Positions 46,301 through 57,236 of a DNA stretch of 64,000 bases are shown here, in pieces. The stretch's first letter is position 1; each line of letters begins with the position of its first letter. The notes under the pieces are model-generated. The model made no database searches, was not told the DNA's origin, and saw nothing but the letters and a program-made list of their open reading frames with translations. The translations under genes were made by a program, and so were the position numbers. Location: contig JAEHOE010000015.1 of assembly GCA_016858145.1 (NCBI GenBank), positions 496,001-560,000 of the forward strand, written 5' to 3'. This stretch comes from Edaphochlamys debaryana. Lineage: Eukaryota > Chlorophyta > Chlorophyceae > Chlamydomonadales.

Positions 46301-46354
46301 CATCTGGCCAAGCAGCCGCGGGGCAGCGCGGACCTGAACGAGCTAAACGTGTGA
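43310..46354 (+). CDS. WR6: divergent WR-family member without a clear RS domain, frame lesions near the end
   Basis: Exons inferred: 43310-43559, 43695-43855, 43942-44759, 44862-45341 and 45478-46354. The A domain begins ALLPVPEVLGALLVTQREA; B and C are canonical (WELWCRNLRKWRWD). The middle region is Ala/Ser/Pro-rich rather than RS-rich. Two winged-helix-like repeats follow (VVVDAWARRVHLLLLAQPD; CLEAWAEAVYRHLLTQPDH), then the first half of a third (RYVSRLAAHLAKQ). In the last exon the family frame meets TGA at 45797-45799. An acidic frame (SSDEEGEARS, EEEEEEEGEARS) resembling the WR7 linker is open at about 45800-46140 in another frame, and the closing half-repeat returns to the first frame. 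The end at 46354 is uncertain, since GTGAGC at 46351 could be a donor to an exon I could not find. Confidence 0.55.
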
Positions 46355-47154
46355 GCTGGGGATAGAGGACCCGGAGGTCTTGGCGCCAGGGTTCACCCCT
46401 GATGGCATTACACCGGGTTGGCCTGTTACCTTCGCCTTGGCGGGTTCTGCTGGGAAAGGCTCACAAGACCCTTGTCTGGCGCTGATCCTCCCTAGTTCCC
46501 CCAGTGGTTGACCTTGACTCTGCCATCGCCCGCACCCCCCTGCGCAGGGTGTAAGTCGAGTAGCACGAGGAGGGGACAACTCAAAGACCGCTGTGAGTGA
46601 ATCATCAAGGATACGTGGGGGCTATGCGTTGCGGAGGGCAGGGAAGTGTGGTATTGTGTCAGGGCGCGTAGGGCTGTTGCCAGGCTGTTGCCGGCGGAGC
46701 CGGCATGGCAGGGGGGCATCTGGCGGAGAGAATGCTCAAGCTAGGTATGGGGGCTGACATGCAGCATCTGTATTCCTGCATATTGACGAAATGAGGGGGA
46801 AGGGGACCTCTGACAGCAAATGCGGCGTCGTGCTGTGGGGAGCTGTGGGGGGCTTCGGGGGCTTCGGGGGCTTGGCGTGTGTGTTTGCCACGCATCGCGA
46901 CGCATGCGCGATGCTCTTTCAAATTGTGAACGCGTTTCGCCGTTACCCAGACATGTACACAGCAGTAGTTGCCCTTTACTGCTTATCTAGCGGCCATCGT
47001 TTGCAACAGCCCCTGACCAAGACGGCATGCCCTGAAGACAAATGGTCGCGCCTGCTCGGCTGCTAGTCCGCACGCCCGCATCCCGTCTTATTAACTTCTA
47101 TTTCCTAGAGCGTCTGGAGGCAGTGGTAGGAGGCAGAGGGCCTTGGTCGTGACC
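46355..47154. other. WR6-WR7 spacer
   Basis: No gene seen. I looked for the missing last exon of WR6 (LRIPKxVL-type) and did not find it. The only simple repeat is a GGGGGCTTC run near 46850-46872. The sequence just before 47155 should include the WR7 promoter. Confidence 0.4.
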
Positions 47155-50100
47155 ATGGAGCTCGGGGGTCGCCTCCTGCCCGTGCCGCAAGTGCTAAGCG
47201 CAACCCTGGTGGTGCGCGCGGAGCTAGAGAGCCTCGCGACAGCACAGGAAGCTCTTGGCAATGTCCCTGGGCTCGGCGCGACCACTCAGCATCTCAGCGT
47301 CCGAGGTGCCTTCGTCGCGCTGTCTCGGGGCGATGGCAGCAGCTCGCAAGTCATCATCCGACGCCTTCACTCCGCCGGTGAGCAAATGGGCAGAAGCAGC
47401 AGGCGCGTGCCTCCAAGGGGGCCTGCCTCTGTCCTTGCTCGGAGGGTGCCCCACTGCCCTGGCCGCCCTCTGCTGCCCCCCTGGCGCCCCCGACCCCTCA
47501 GCGACCTTCACTCCCCTCACTCCGCAGATCTGCCCTGCCAGCTGGTGCGTGTGGGCGATGGCAGCGAGGTGCACCCCCTGGCCGCAGTGCTGCCCGGGCC
47601 GCCCACCGCCCAGCAGTGGCGGGAGGCGTGCAGGGAGCTGGCGGGCAGGCTTCTGCGGGGGGAGGCGGAGCACGTGACCGCTCCTCACGTAAGGCCAGGG
47701 CGCATTCTGGAGTCCGGCGATATGGCATGCTCAGCTTCTTGCGCGTGATTGCTCATCCTCACCTTCCTCGCTCTCATCATGCAAGCTTATGATCGGTCAG
47801 CCTTCCCTCTCTCGTGCTGCCCTGCTGTCCACCCGCAGCTTCGATCCATGTGCGAGCGCCTTGCGGTGCTGCAGCGGTGCGTTGCGGAGCTGCCGGCACC
47901 GGGTGCCCCGATGGGTGCAACCCGTCGCAAGGCGCTTGAGGGTGTGCTGGCAGCATGTGAGATGGACGCAGGCACATGGGAGCTGTGGCGGCAGGAGCTG
48001 GGGAAGTGGCGGTGGGACGCGGAGCGGGCGGCTGAGCTCGCCGCCACTGGCGGGCCCGTCGACCCGCGGCCGGAGCTGCTCGTATCCCACCAGCTAGCCG
48101 GCCCATGGGCGGTTGGCAGTCCAGCGGTGGATGGAGATGCTGCAGAGGGCGGGGCGCGGACGGACGGAGGAGGAGCCCCGTCGGCGGCCGCAGCGGCCCG
48201 CATGGATCTGACACCACAGGAGGGGACAGATGCGCGGGATGCGGGGGCGGGGCTCGTCAGCGTCGATAGCCCCGGTTGCGGGACCAAGCGGGGCCGGGGG
48301 CACGAAGATGGTGGAGACAGGAGCGCCGGCTTGGAGCCGGCAGGCAAGCAGCAGTGCACGGCGGGCACTGAGCTGGGCGGAGGGGCCCACCTGTCCCCGG
48401 ATGCCTCATGCTCAGCTGAAGAGCGGCCCTGCCCAGACGCTACCGCCCGCGAGGCGTCCTGGCAACCTGGGCCGATGCTACCCCGTCACCTACGGCCCAC
48501 GGAGCGGTATTCTCGGGTGCCGCAGCCCCGCTCCCAGTCCCCATCGCCTGGCGGGCCGGGGCGCTCCTTCCCCGGGCGGGAGGGTTCGCGGGACCCCGTG
48601 CCTCACAACCAGACGGTCAGCACTTCAGGTGCGGCGCGGGCATCCAGTGCGGACGAGGGCACCCTCAGCAGGGACCAGGAGGGCGCAGCGCCGCAGCCGC
48701 CACAGGCGGCAGCCGATGCCATGCGCGCGGTCACGAGACCGCCGCAGCCTCGCGCGGGTGGCGTGGAGCCGCCGGCAGCAGCGTCGGGGGCGGAGCGGGT
48801 AGCAGGGTCTGCCAGCAAGGCGGATGCCGCAGCCGCCTCTGGCGGCTCCTCTGGTGCACTGCGACAGAGGCCGGCGTTGCCCTCACCTTCCGGTCCGCCA
48901 ACACCTGCACAGCCTGCTCACCCAGCGCGGGCTGCCAGGCGGGCAGCGCGCTCCCGCTCCCGCTCACCGTCCCGGCGTGGGCATGGGCGCTCCAACTCCC
49001 CGCAGAGGAAGCAGGGGCTCTCCCGCTCCCCGCAGAGGAGGCAGGGGCGCACCCGCTCAAGGTCCCGCTCAAGGTCCCCATCCCGCCAAAGAGGCGTAGG
49101 GCCGCGGTCCGCCTCGCTAACCCGACCTCGCGTGGGCGGCGGGGAGGCTGGTCACACCTTCGGTCACGCCGCCCGAGACTGGGTGACGCTGGAGGCCTGG
49201 GCGGAGGACGTGCACCAGTACCTCATGGCCACGCCCCACCGCACGAGGTCGTGGGTAGACATCGCCAGGCAAGCGAGGGCTGGTTTTGGGCAGGCGCGGG
49301 TTTGGGTGAGGCCGTTTGGACAGACCATCCAGGCCCAGGCCCGCCATGGCAAGCGCGACTGCTCTTCATCCCGGCCTGCCTCCCATCCGGCATTTCTTGT
49401 CGGGTATCCTCACCTCAGGGCTGGCTACGAGATCCCGAGTAAGCTCCGCGGCGACTTGTCCCTGACCGGCTTCCTGTACCGCTTCGGCCACTTGTGGACC
49501 CTGTCCGACCCCAACCGGCCCAAGCACCTGCCCCTCGAGCTCACTGCTGTACCGCCGGAGGAGGCACGGCGCAACAGTGGAGCCGAGGTGGAGTCCAAGT
49601 GGCGTACGGCGGAGGGCTGGGCCCGAGACGTCCACCGCCACCTGCTTTCCCAGCCGGGCCTCAAGATGACCTGGGATGAGCTCTGCAGGCAAGCACACGG
49701 ATGGTGTGAGACTGAATGTGGGAGCTGAGGGACCAGAGCACCACCCCATCTGTTCTGCTGCTGATTCGTCTTGCACTGCCTTTGCTCACCCAGGTCCGGC
49801 TTCGAGGTACCCCTCAAGTTCAAACCACGCCACATCGCGCTCACCCGCTTTCTGGGCGCTTTTGGCGACCTGTGGACCCTGTCCGAGCCCAACCGGGCCA
49901 AGGACCAGCCCCTCGAGCTCACAGCCATACCGCCAAAGCAGTCCGCGCATGGAGCACCTGCCCGGGATTGGGCCTCCGTGGAGGCCTGGGCGGAGGAGGT
50001 GTACCGGTACCTGCTGACGCAGCCGGACCACACGGCAGAGGCCAGCGCGCTGCGGTAGTGAGTGGGTTGGAGGGAAAGGACGGAATCCGGGCGCCTAACT

Positions 50101-51805
50101 CCAAGCCACTTGCTGGATCAGTCTGGGAACGCAGGGCAACTCGTTTTTCACGATGAGGCGGACCGTGCACATGCTGCAGGGCTGTGGTGCTCGGCTCAAC
50201 ACGGCCCGCTTGCAACCCCTTTCCGTGTGCCGCAGTGCCGGGCTCGGTGTGCCCAAGCGCTTCCTGCCCAGCGGGAGGGCCGTGTCCGGGTTCCTGCACC
50301 ACTTCCCGCACCTATGGACGGTGGGCGCTAAGGATGCCTGCTCATATCTGCGCATCACCGCGGTTACGGGAGCGCAGGAGCGCACGCTGCGGAGGCGGGC
50401 GGAGGAGGGCTCACAGCGGGACAGGCCGGGTCAGCCCGGCGAGGCGCCCCGAGAGCCGGGGCCACGCGACGGGACCCTGAAGTGGCCACGGCCCGGCGGC
50501 GATGGCCCGAGCCCGGAGGCGGGTAGCGGACGCCGCCCCGAGCGCATGCAGCTACGGAGGACGGAGTGGCCTACCGTGGAGGCCTGGGCGGCGGACGTGT
50601 ACAAGTACCTGCTGAAGCAGAGGGATCACACTGCACCCGCCGCCCGCCTTCGCGAGTGAGTGGGATGTCCCTTGCTACGGGGCTGCTATACGTTGGGCGT
50701 CCAAGACGTAACAGACCAAAAAGGGATTGGGCGGTTCCGCTGTCGCTGCCGGTGCCCCATTCATGGATATGCTGTGCATACTAAGCTCCTTTGGTCCCTT
50801 CCTCCTTTGCCTGTATCCGCAGTGTGGGCCTGGGGGTGCCTGCCAAGTTCCTGTACGGCCGCACCGTTTCCGGTTTTTTACACGGCGCAGTATTCCAGGG
50901 CCTTTGGGTGGTGCTGCCCAAGGCCCGCGGCACGCCCCTGAGCATAGCCGCCGTTCCGGGAGCGTTTGGGCCGTGGCTGCAGAAGCGGGCTCCAGGGGAG
51001 GACCACGCGGAGGCGACCGGCAGCCGCCAGCGGCCGGGTGGACGCGACGGCGAGGGCTGTGGAGACCGGGCCCGAGCGCATGGCGGGCGTGAGGCGGGCG
51101 GGGGCCTCGGGGCTTGCGACCGGCCCCGGGCGCACGCAAACGCGGAGCACGGGAAGGAGGAGGACGACGAGGAGGAGGAGGGCGAAGCCCGGCCAGGGCA
51201 ACCGGGGCCTCTGCCCGAGTCCCGCACCCAGGCCAGCGGCTCCCCAGGGGGCTCCCAGCGCCAGCCGCTTGAGCCTGAGACGCCCCAGGACAGACCAGAC
51301 AGGCCCGCACGTCACCTGCAACCCAGGTCCCAACCCCACCCTCTGTCGGCGCTTGCGGGTGCTGAGGTCCGGGGCGGGGCCGCATGGCCAGATCCCGCCG
51401 AAGCCCTGGGCCCCGAGGCACGCTTCGTCCGGGAGCTGGTGGTGTTCCTGGACCGGCAGCACGGCGGGACGGCTTCTCTGCAGCAGCTCTGCGAGTGAGT
51501 CTCCCGAGGCCGCTTTGTACGCTGTGTGCCCGTGCTTGGCGCTCGCCTGCATCCGTGCCGTCATCCGTGCGCTGAGTTTCGGACGATCTGACCCCCTTCC
51601 ACTCCTCCTTGTTTTGCTTCCTCCATGCAGGCATGGGCTGCGCATCCCTCGCGAGGTGCTGGCGGGACGGAAGGCGTCCGCCTGGCTGTGGAAGCACCAG
51701 CGGCTGTGGGTCGTGAGCGACACGGCGCCCATCCGGCTCACGCTGAGGGCGGACGCCCTGGAGACGGTGGGGCTGGCACGCTCGGGGCCAGGGCCTCAGG
51801 AATAA
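47155..51805 (+). CDS. WR7: RS-rich protein with five winged-helix-like repeats (intact)
   Basis: Exons inferred: 47155-47377, 47528-47688, 47839-49268, 49419-49688, 49794-50054, 50236-50655, 50823-51494 and 51631-51805. The A domain (RLLPVPQVLSATLVVRAEL ... LHSAG) is nearly the same as in WR8. B ends HVTAPH instead of HVTAAEV. C is canonical. A very long Ala/Pro/Gly/Ser region precedes RS clusters at about 48940-49100. Five winged-helix-like repeats follow; the linker before the last is acidic (KEEDDEEEEGEARPG). The introns at 49269 and 49689 have GC donors; the first has no in-frame stop, so retention would add about 50 residues. The last exon encodes HGLRIPREVLAGRKASAWLW. ATG 47155 is preferred. 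This is one of four copies with no lesion seen. Confidence 0.78.
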
Positions 51806-52985
51806 TACTGATGGGGTGCAGCGCACGGCGCTGTGGATGTGCGCGGAATGCTATGCACGATGGACCCGAGCTACGATGTTGGCTTCTGGCACTTGGCAGG
51901 ACGAAGGGCGTGGGGGCGAGGCCTTAACGCACACGGCCTGGCCCCAAATGGTGATGCCACCCCTTGGACTCTGGATAAGAATCACGATGTCAGCTGCTGG
52001 GCAGGTTGATCGGCGAGGGGCCCGGCAGCGTAAGGCAGGCTGACCTAAGGGCGCCTTTTCCCTGTCCTGCGGAGGACAGACACCCTTGTCCGGGCCTAAA
52101 CGTCTATATGTCAGCTGCTGGCCGTGCTCAAGGCTCTAGGCGCGACCAGCAGAAAGCCCTGTGATCACGGGCTAATTAAATTAACAATGCAAGGGGCAAG
52201 GGATGGGTGCAGGGGTGGTGCTCTGGAATAAAGGACTCCGTGATAGCACTTTACTGCACACAAGGTTGTGTGGTTTGAGATTTTGGATGGGAAGCAGGAG
52301 AAAGGGCCCATCGGATGGCGGATGGAGGCATGGTGGCCTTTGAAGATTGACAGGGGAGGCAGGAGCGCAGGATGCAGGGCTTGACTTCCGTTGGGGTGCG
52401 AGGCATTTAGGGTGCACTGACGGAGGGTCAGGTATATGCAGGGGCCATGCAGTGTAGCCAGAACGATGAAGGGGGCTGCTGCTGAGCGCGTCGATGCAGC
52501 CGCTGCCGCAACGTACGAGGAGGATGGCAGGGTGCTAACGGTGTGCATTACCGAGGCAGGGGCTGCCTAGGGGCAGCCGCCCGCGCGGATAGCACTTACC
52601 TAACTCCTGGTGTCGAGGCCTCTGAAGGGAGCTTTGTGTGGAACTTGTGACAGGAGGCCCTGCAGCAGGAGGTCAGGGCGGAGGTCCTCGGAGCTCGCGA
52701 GGGGAGGCGGGGGGCGAAGGCTTTGCGGGTTGCGTGTGCGGCGTGGCGTGCAATGCCGTGCGGTGCTCTTGCTCCCGCAAGTCGATCAGAGCTCGTGTCG
52801 TGTACACAGAGACGCCCACTCTGAAGGGCTTCACACCCCCGAAGTGCAGAAGCCTTGGCGCGACAGCTGTCCGCGACGCTTTTGCTGCAGTTTTAGGAGG
52901 CGACCGCTACGCAACATGTGCTCGACAGGAGCTTGTCAGCATAGGCATGTGGCAACGGATTAGCAAACTTGTCTCGCACCGCGGC
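51806..52985. other. WR7-WR8 spacer
   Basis: No independent gene. It holds a repeat shared with 62456-62491. The WR8 reading frame is open upstream to about 52638 with a Cys-rich stretch (CVCGVACNAVRCSC), but this extension lacks similarity to other members and is probably not coding. ATG 52947 is a possible alternative WR8 start. Confidence 0.4.
52052..52086. repeat. Dispersed repeat with TGTCCT/AGGACA inverted arms, copy 1
   Basis: CTTTTCCCTGTCCTG, one variable base, then GGAGGACAGACACCCTTGT. It recurs at 62456-62491. TGTCCT and AGGACA form a perfect 6-bp inverted repeat with a 4-base loop. Each copy lies a few hundred bases after a WR gene. Confidence 0.6.
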
Positions 52986-55900
52986 ATGGGCACCGGGGAG
53001 GCGCTCTTGCCGTTGCCGGAGACCCTGAACGCTCCACTGCTTGACCGTCGCGAGGTTTTCCAGCTCTCCGCGGCTCAGGAAGCGCTCGGGAAGGTCCCTG
53101 GGCTCGGCGCGACCGCTCAGCATCTCAGCGTCCGAGGTGCCTTCGTCGCGCTGTCTCGGGGCGATGGCAGCAGCCCTGAAGTCATCATACGACGCATTTA
53201 TTCCGCCGGTGAGCAATTAGGCAGAAGCAGCACGCAGGCGCGTCCCCCGCAATTGGGTCTGCCTGTGTCCATGGTGAGAGGATGCCCCGCTGCCCTGGCC
53301 GCTCTCTGCTGGCCCCCTGGATCCCCCGACCCCTCAGCAACCTTCACTCCCCTCACTCCGCAGACCTGTCCCGTCAGCTGGTGCGTGCGGATGGCGGCAG
53401 CGAGGTGCACCCCCTGGCCGCAGTGCTGCCCGGGCCGCCCACCGCCCAGCAGTGGCGGGAGGCGTGCAGGGAGCTGGCGGGCAGGCTGCTGCGAGGGGAG
53501 GCAGAGCACATGACAGCGGCGGAGGTGAGACTTGAGGGGAACCAGGGGCCTTGAGGCCACCATGTCCGGCATTTCAGCTTCCCTTCCCCACCCGCAGCTT
53601 CGGTCCGTGTGCGAGCGCCTTGCGGTGCTGCAGCGGTGCGCTGCGGAGCTGCCGGCCCCCGGGCAACCCCTGGACGCCACCCGTCGAAAGGCGCTTGAGG
53701 CGGTGCTGGCGGCCCCTGTGATGGACGAACCCACATGGGAGTTGTGGCGGGGGGAGTTGGACACGTGGCGGTGGGACGCGGAGCGGGCGGCTCAGCTCGC
53801 CGCCACCGGCGGGCCCGTCGAGCCACGCCCCCAGCACCCGGCGTGTCCGCAGCACCCGACTTCCCAGCCCGTGGGCCAGGCAGCGGAGCGCACCCAGGCC
53901 AACCAGACCTCACCGATGGCGCCGCTGACCCCAGCGGGACGGCTAGTCAGGGCGGCTGGCACGGGCTCTGCGGCGGCGGCCACGAGGGCACGTGCGGAGG
54001 AGGGCGCCACTGTCGTTCTGGTCCCCAGTGGCACCAGTGCGGGACCGCCCGCTAAGCGGCAGCGCGGGGGTTCCTCGGAGGCCGCGGACGCTGGGCTCCT
54101 GTCCCCGGGCCCAGCTTGCGCGCTGGGGCAGCGGCCGTGCCCCGAGGCTGCTGCCCGCGAGGCATCATGGCAGGGCGGGCTGCCGCTGCCGCCACCTCCT
54201 TTCCCTCGGCCAGCTAGGAGGCTCGGCTCCCGCTCCCGGTCCCGCTCCCGCTCGCCAGCCGGCCGCGGGCGTTCGCGGTCCCCCACCGTATCTCGGTCCC
54301 GGTCCCGGTCCCGGTCTAGGGACCGGCCCACGTCTCGCCAGGGACGGAGGGCCTCACGGTGTGCCTCGCCGTCAGGGGCCCACCCCACTGGCGAGGGCAG
54401 AGCGGGAGACGGGTCTGGAGGGGGCCACAGTGCCTACTGCAAGGGGCATCGCGACTGGCAGCTCGAGGATGACTGGGCCGAAGACGTGCACCGCTTCCTG
54501 CAGACCCAACCCGTGCGAACGGCGACCTGGGCGGCCGTTGTAAGGCGAGCTGAGGGCGCGCGCACAGCAGTGCAGTGATCTTTACCTGTAGACAGGCATA
54601 GGCTCTCTGTGTGACACCTCCCGACAGACCTCTGACGTGCTTCGGTCCCCATGGTTTCCTCCCGTTGGTCCCCCAGTGCGGGCCTCGAGATCCCCCCCAG
54701 GTTCAAAGGCCCCCACCAGTCTCTCACCGGCTTTCTGTACCGCTTCAGACGCCTGTGGACGCTGTCCGACCCCAACCGGCCCAAGCACCAACCCCTCGAG
54801 CTCACAGCCGTTCTGCCAGGGGAGTGGGACCGAGACCCGGATGCGGGGCCCGTGGACGCGGGGCAGAGGTGGGCGACGGCGGCGGACTGGGCGCGTGACG
54901 TCCAGCGCTTCCTCCTGTCCCAGCCCGGACACAAGATGGCCTGGGTTGACATCGCCAGGCAAGACTGCGGGCGGACAAGCTGAGGGGTACTTCCCAGGCA
55001 TTCCTGTAGCAGACACGCTCCCCGCCTCAAGGATAGGGGGGCGATGAATGACGCACGAGAGTGGGGTTCCTGTCAAGTCTAGACCTGCCTTTTAAGACGC
55101 ATCTACTTCATTTCGTATCAACAGCAGCATCATACGCAACGGCATTTAGCCAAGCCTTGACTCCTTCCATGCAGGTCAGGGCTGGACATCTCCACCAAGT
55201 TCCGCGGCACTCTGTCCCTGACCGGCTTCCTGTACCGCTTACAGCACCTCTGGACGCTGTCCGACCCCCACCGGCCCAAGGACCAGCCCCTCGAGCTCAC
55301 AGCCATACCGCCGGGGGAGGCGGAGGGAGGCCGCAGACTGACGGGAACGCCTGCGCTCCGCGAGTGGTGCCTGGAGTCGTGGGCGCAGGCGGTGTACCGA
55401 TACGCGCTGCTGCAGCCTGGCAACACGGTGGCCTTGAGGCAGCTCAACAAGTGAGCCGAATGCACCGGGTAAGCTCTACATGCAGGCTATCCTGCACGCG
55501 TTTGGCTGCGAAGGGCACTGCTGGTGTTCTCCGAGGCCGTAGGACTGCTCAACTTGTGAGGCAGGGTATGAAGGACCACGGACAAACGTCCCCGCTCATA
55601 TTTGCAACCTGAAAGGCCCGTGTCCCTCCGGCCTGCGTGCCCCACCTCAGGGCGGAGCTGGGCGTGCCACAACACGCCCTGGCGGGACGGCCCTATTCGA
55701 CCTTCCTCTACAGCCCCGCCTTTGAGGGGCTGTGGCAGGTGCTGCCCAAAGCCGCTGGGCAGCGCCTGAGCATCACAGCCATCCCTGGAGCGCTGGACGC
55801 GTGGCTGGGGCAGCGGCGAGGGATGCAGGCGGAGCGGGGCGGCAGCCGGGCGGCGGGGCAGCCGCCCGGACCGCCTTCGCCTGCGGGGGGTGCCGGAGGG

Positions 55901-56504
55901 AGCGGCAGCCGGCCGCGCAAGGCGGAAGACGATGGCCGGGCGGTCGGGCAGGACCGCGCTCCGCAGCACGCAGGCCGGGCGCAGGAGGTGCTTACACCGC
56001 ACGGACAGCGCGGCACAGGACTGCACGGCGGCTTTAGCAGCCTCATCCCCGGGCTGGCAGCGGCGGGCAGTGGGCTGGATGACGCCGGGGCGCAGTCCCC
56101 ACGCGCCCTGGAGGAGGCCTTCCTTCGGAGGCTCGCCACCTTCCTCAGCACACAGCCCAACGGCTCCGCGACCGTGCTGGAGGTACTCGAGTGAGTGGGG
56201 ATGGATCTACCGGGGTGGCAGGGCTACAGGTGGAACCCCGATCGGTTGGGGCTCCCTTGCACGCAAATTGGGCCTCCTCCTGCCACGCCGTTGCCAACCA
56301 ACCCTCGATTCTTGCCACACCCGCTCTCCACGCGCACCCAGCGCCGGGCTGCGCATCCCGAAGGCCGTGCTGGCAGGGCGGCGGCCTACCTGGTGGTACA
56401 AGGAGCACCTCTCGCTGTGGAGCCTGAGCTACGACCACCCCATGACGCTGACGCTCATGCCGGGGGCGCTGGAGGCCCTGGGGCTGCCGCCGCCGCACAA
56501 GTGA
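52986..56504 (+). CDS. WR8: RS-rich protein with four winged-helix-like repeats (intact)
   Basis: Exons inferred: 52986-53208, 53364-53524, 53598-54544, 54677-54958, 55175-55450, 55651-56190 and 56342-56504. The A domain (ALLPLPETLNAPLLDRREV) shares LGATAQHLSVRGAFVALSRG with WR7. B is canonical. C has WELWRGELDTWRWD. The RS domain at about 54220-54340 is compact and strong. Four winged-helix-like repeats start at DWQLEDDWAEDVHRFLQTQ. The introns at 54545 (GCGAGC) and 54959 (GCAAGA) have GC donors. The last linker is Gly/Ala-rich, not RE-rich. The last exon encodes LRIPKAVLAGRRPTWWY and ends PPPHK. ATG 52986 is chosen because related proteins have only about 5-20 residues before LLPVPE. Confidence 0.77.
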
Positions 56505-57236
56505 GGCGGGGCTGGCGGTGCATGCGAGAAGTAAGCCCGCGTCGCTAATGACCACGACACGTTGCTGGGATGGGAAAGGTTCCGAGCCTCAAGGTCTCGG
56601 CGGCGCTTCCGGGGGTTCGATGTCGGGATGTAATTGGCGGATTGGTATGCTGCTGAGGCTGTTGAGGCCGGCTGCGGGTACGTGCAGGATGGTGGCGTGG
56701 ATAACCGTTGCGCAGGAGGAGGTACGCTTCCTCGGGACGCAAGCTCTGTGGGCCCAACTGGGGACATGCTGGGGACGTCTTTGGGCACGTGCAGGATGCC
56801 CAGCGGAGAGTCAGGCGGATGCGCGGATCACAGAGTGACAGGTCGTGAAGACACAAGGGTGGCATTGCTGTTTGCAGGATGTGCGTGCAAGGTGTGCAAG
56901 TACGGGGCGTCTAGTTGGGGAGTGGCAGGTGAGGGGAGTTGGCCAACTGCAAACGGGGGGTGGAGGGGCGCGACGGCACGACTTGACCTTTTGCAGACGC
57001 GCGCATTGCGCACAGAGCGACGCCCATTGCCACTCTGCTCCTCCTCAGATGTGGAAACGCTGCCACAGCACTACCTTTGCGTCTCCGCTTGACTGCTAGC
57101 GCGACAGCTGGGGCCGCATTCCGAACAGACGGCACAGGCCCAGCGCATTCCGCCTTCTAGCTCATCCCTTGCCATGCTTTATTCTACAGCCTACCTCTAG
57201 GATTGCGTGCGTCCCCACTCGGCGACCTTTAGCGGC
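56505..57236. other. WR8-WR9 spacer
   Basis: No gene, RNA or clear repeat recognised in 732 bases. It should contain the WR8 3' UTR and the WR9 promoter. Confidence 0.4.

Noticed and set aside
52638..52985. Cys-rich N-terminal extension of WR8
   Set aside because: Open in frame but without similarity to other members, whose A domains begin soon after the ATG. Kept only as a remote alternative start.
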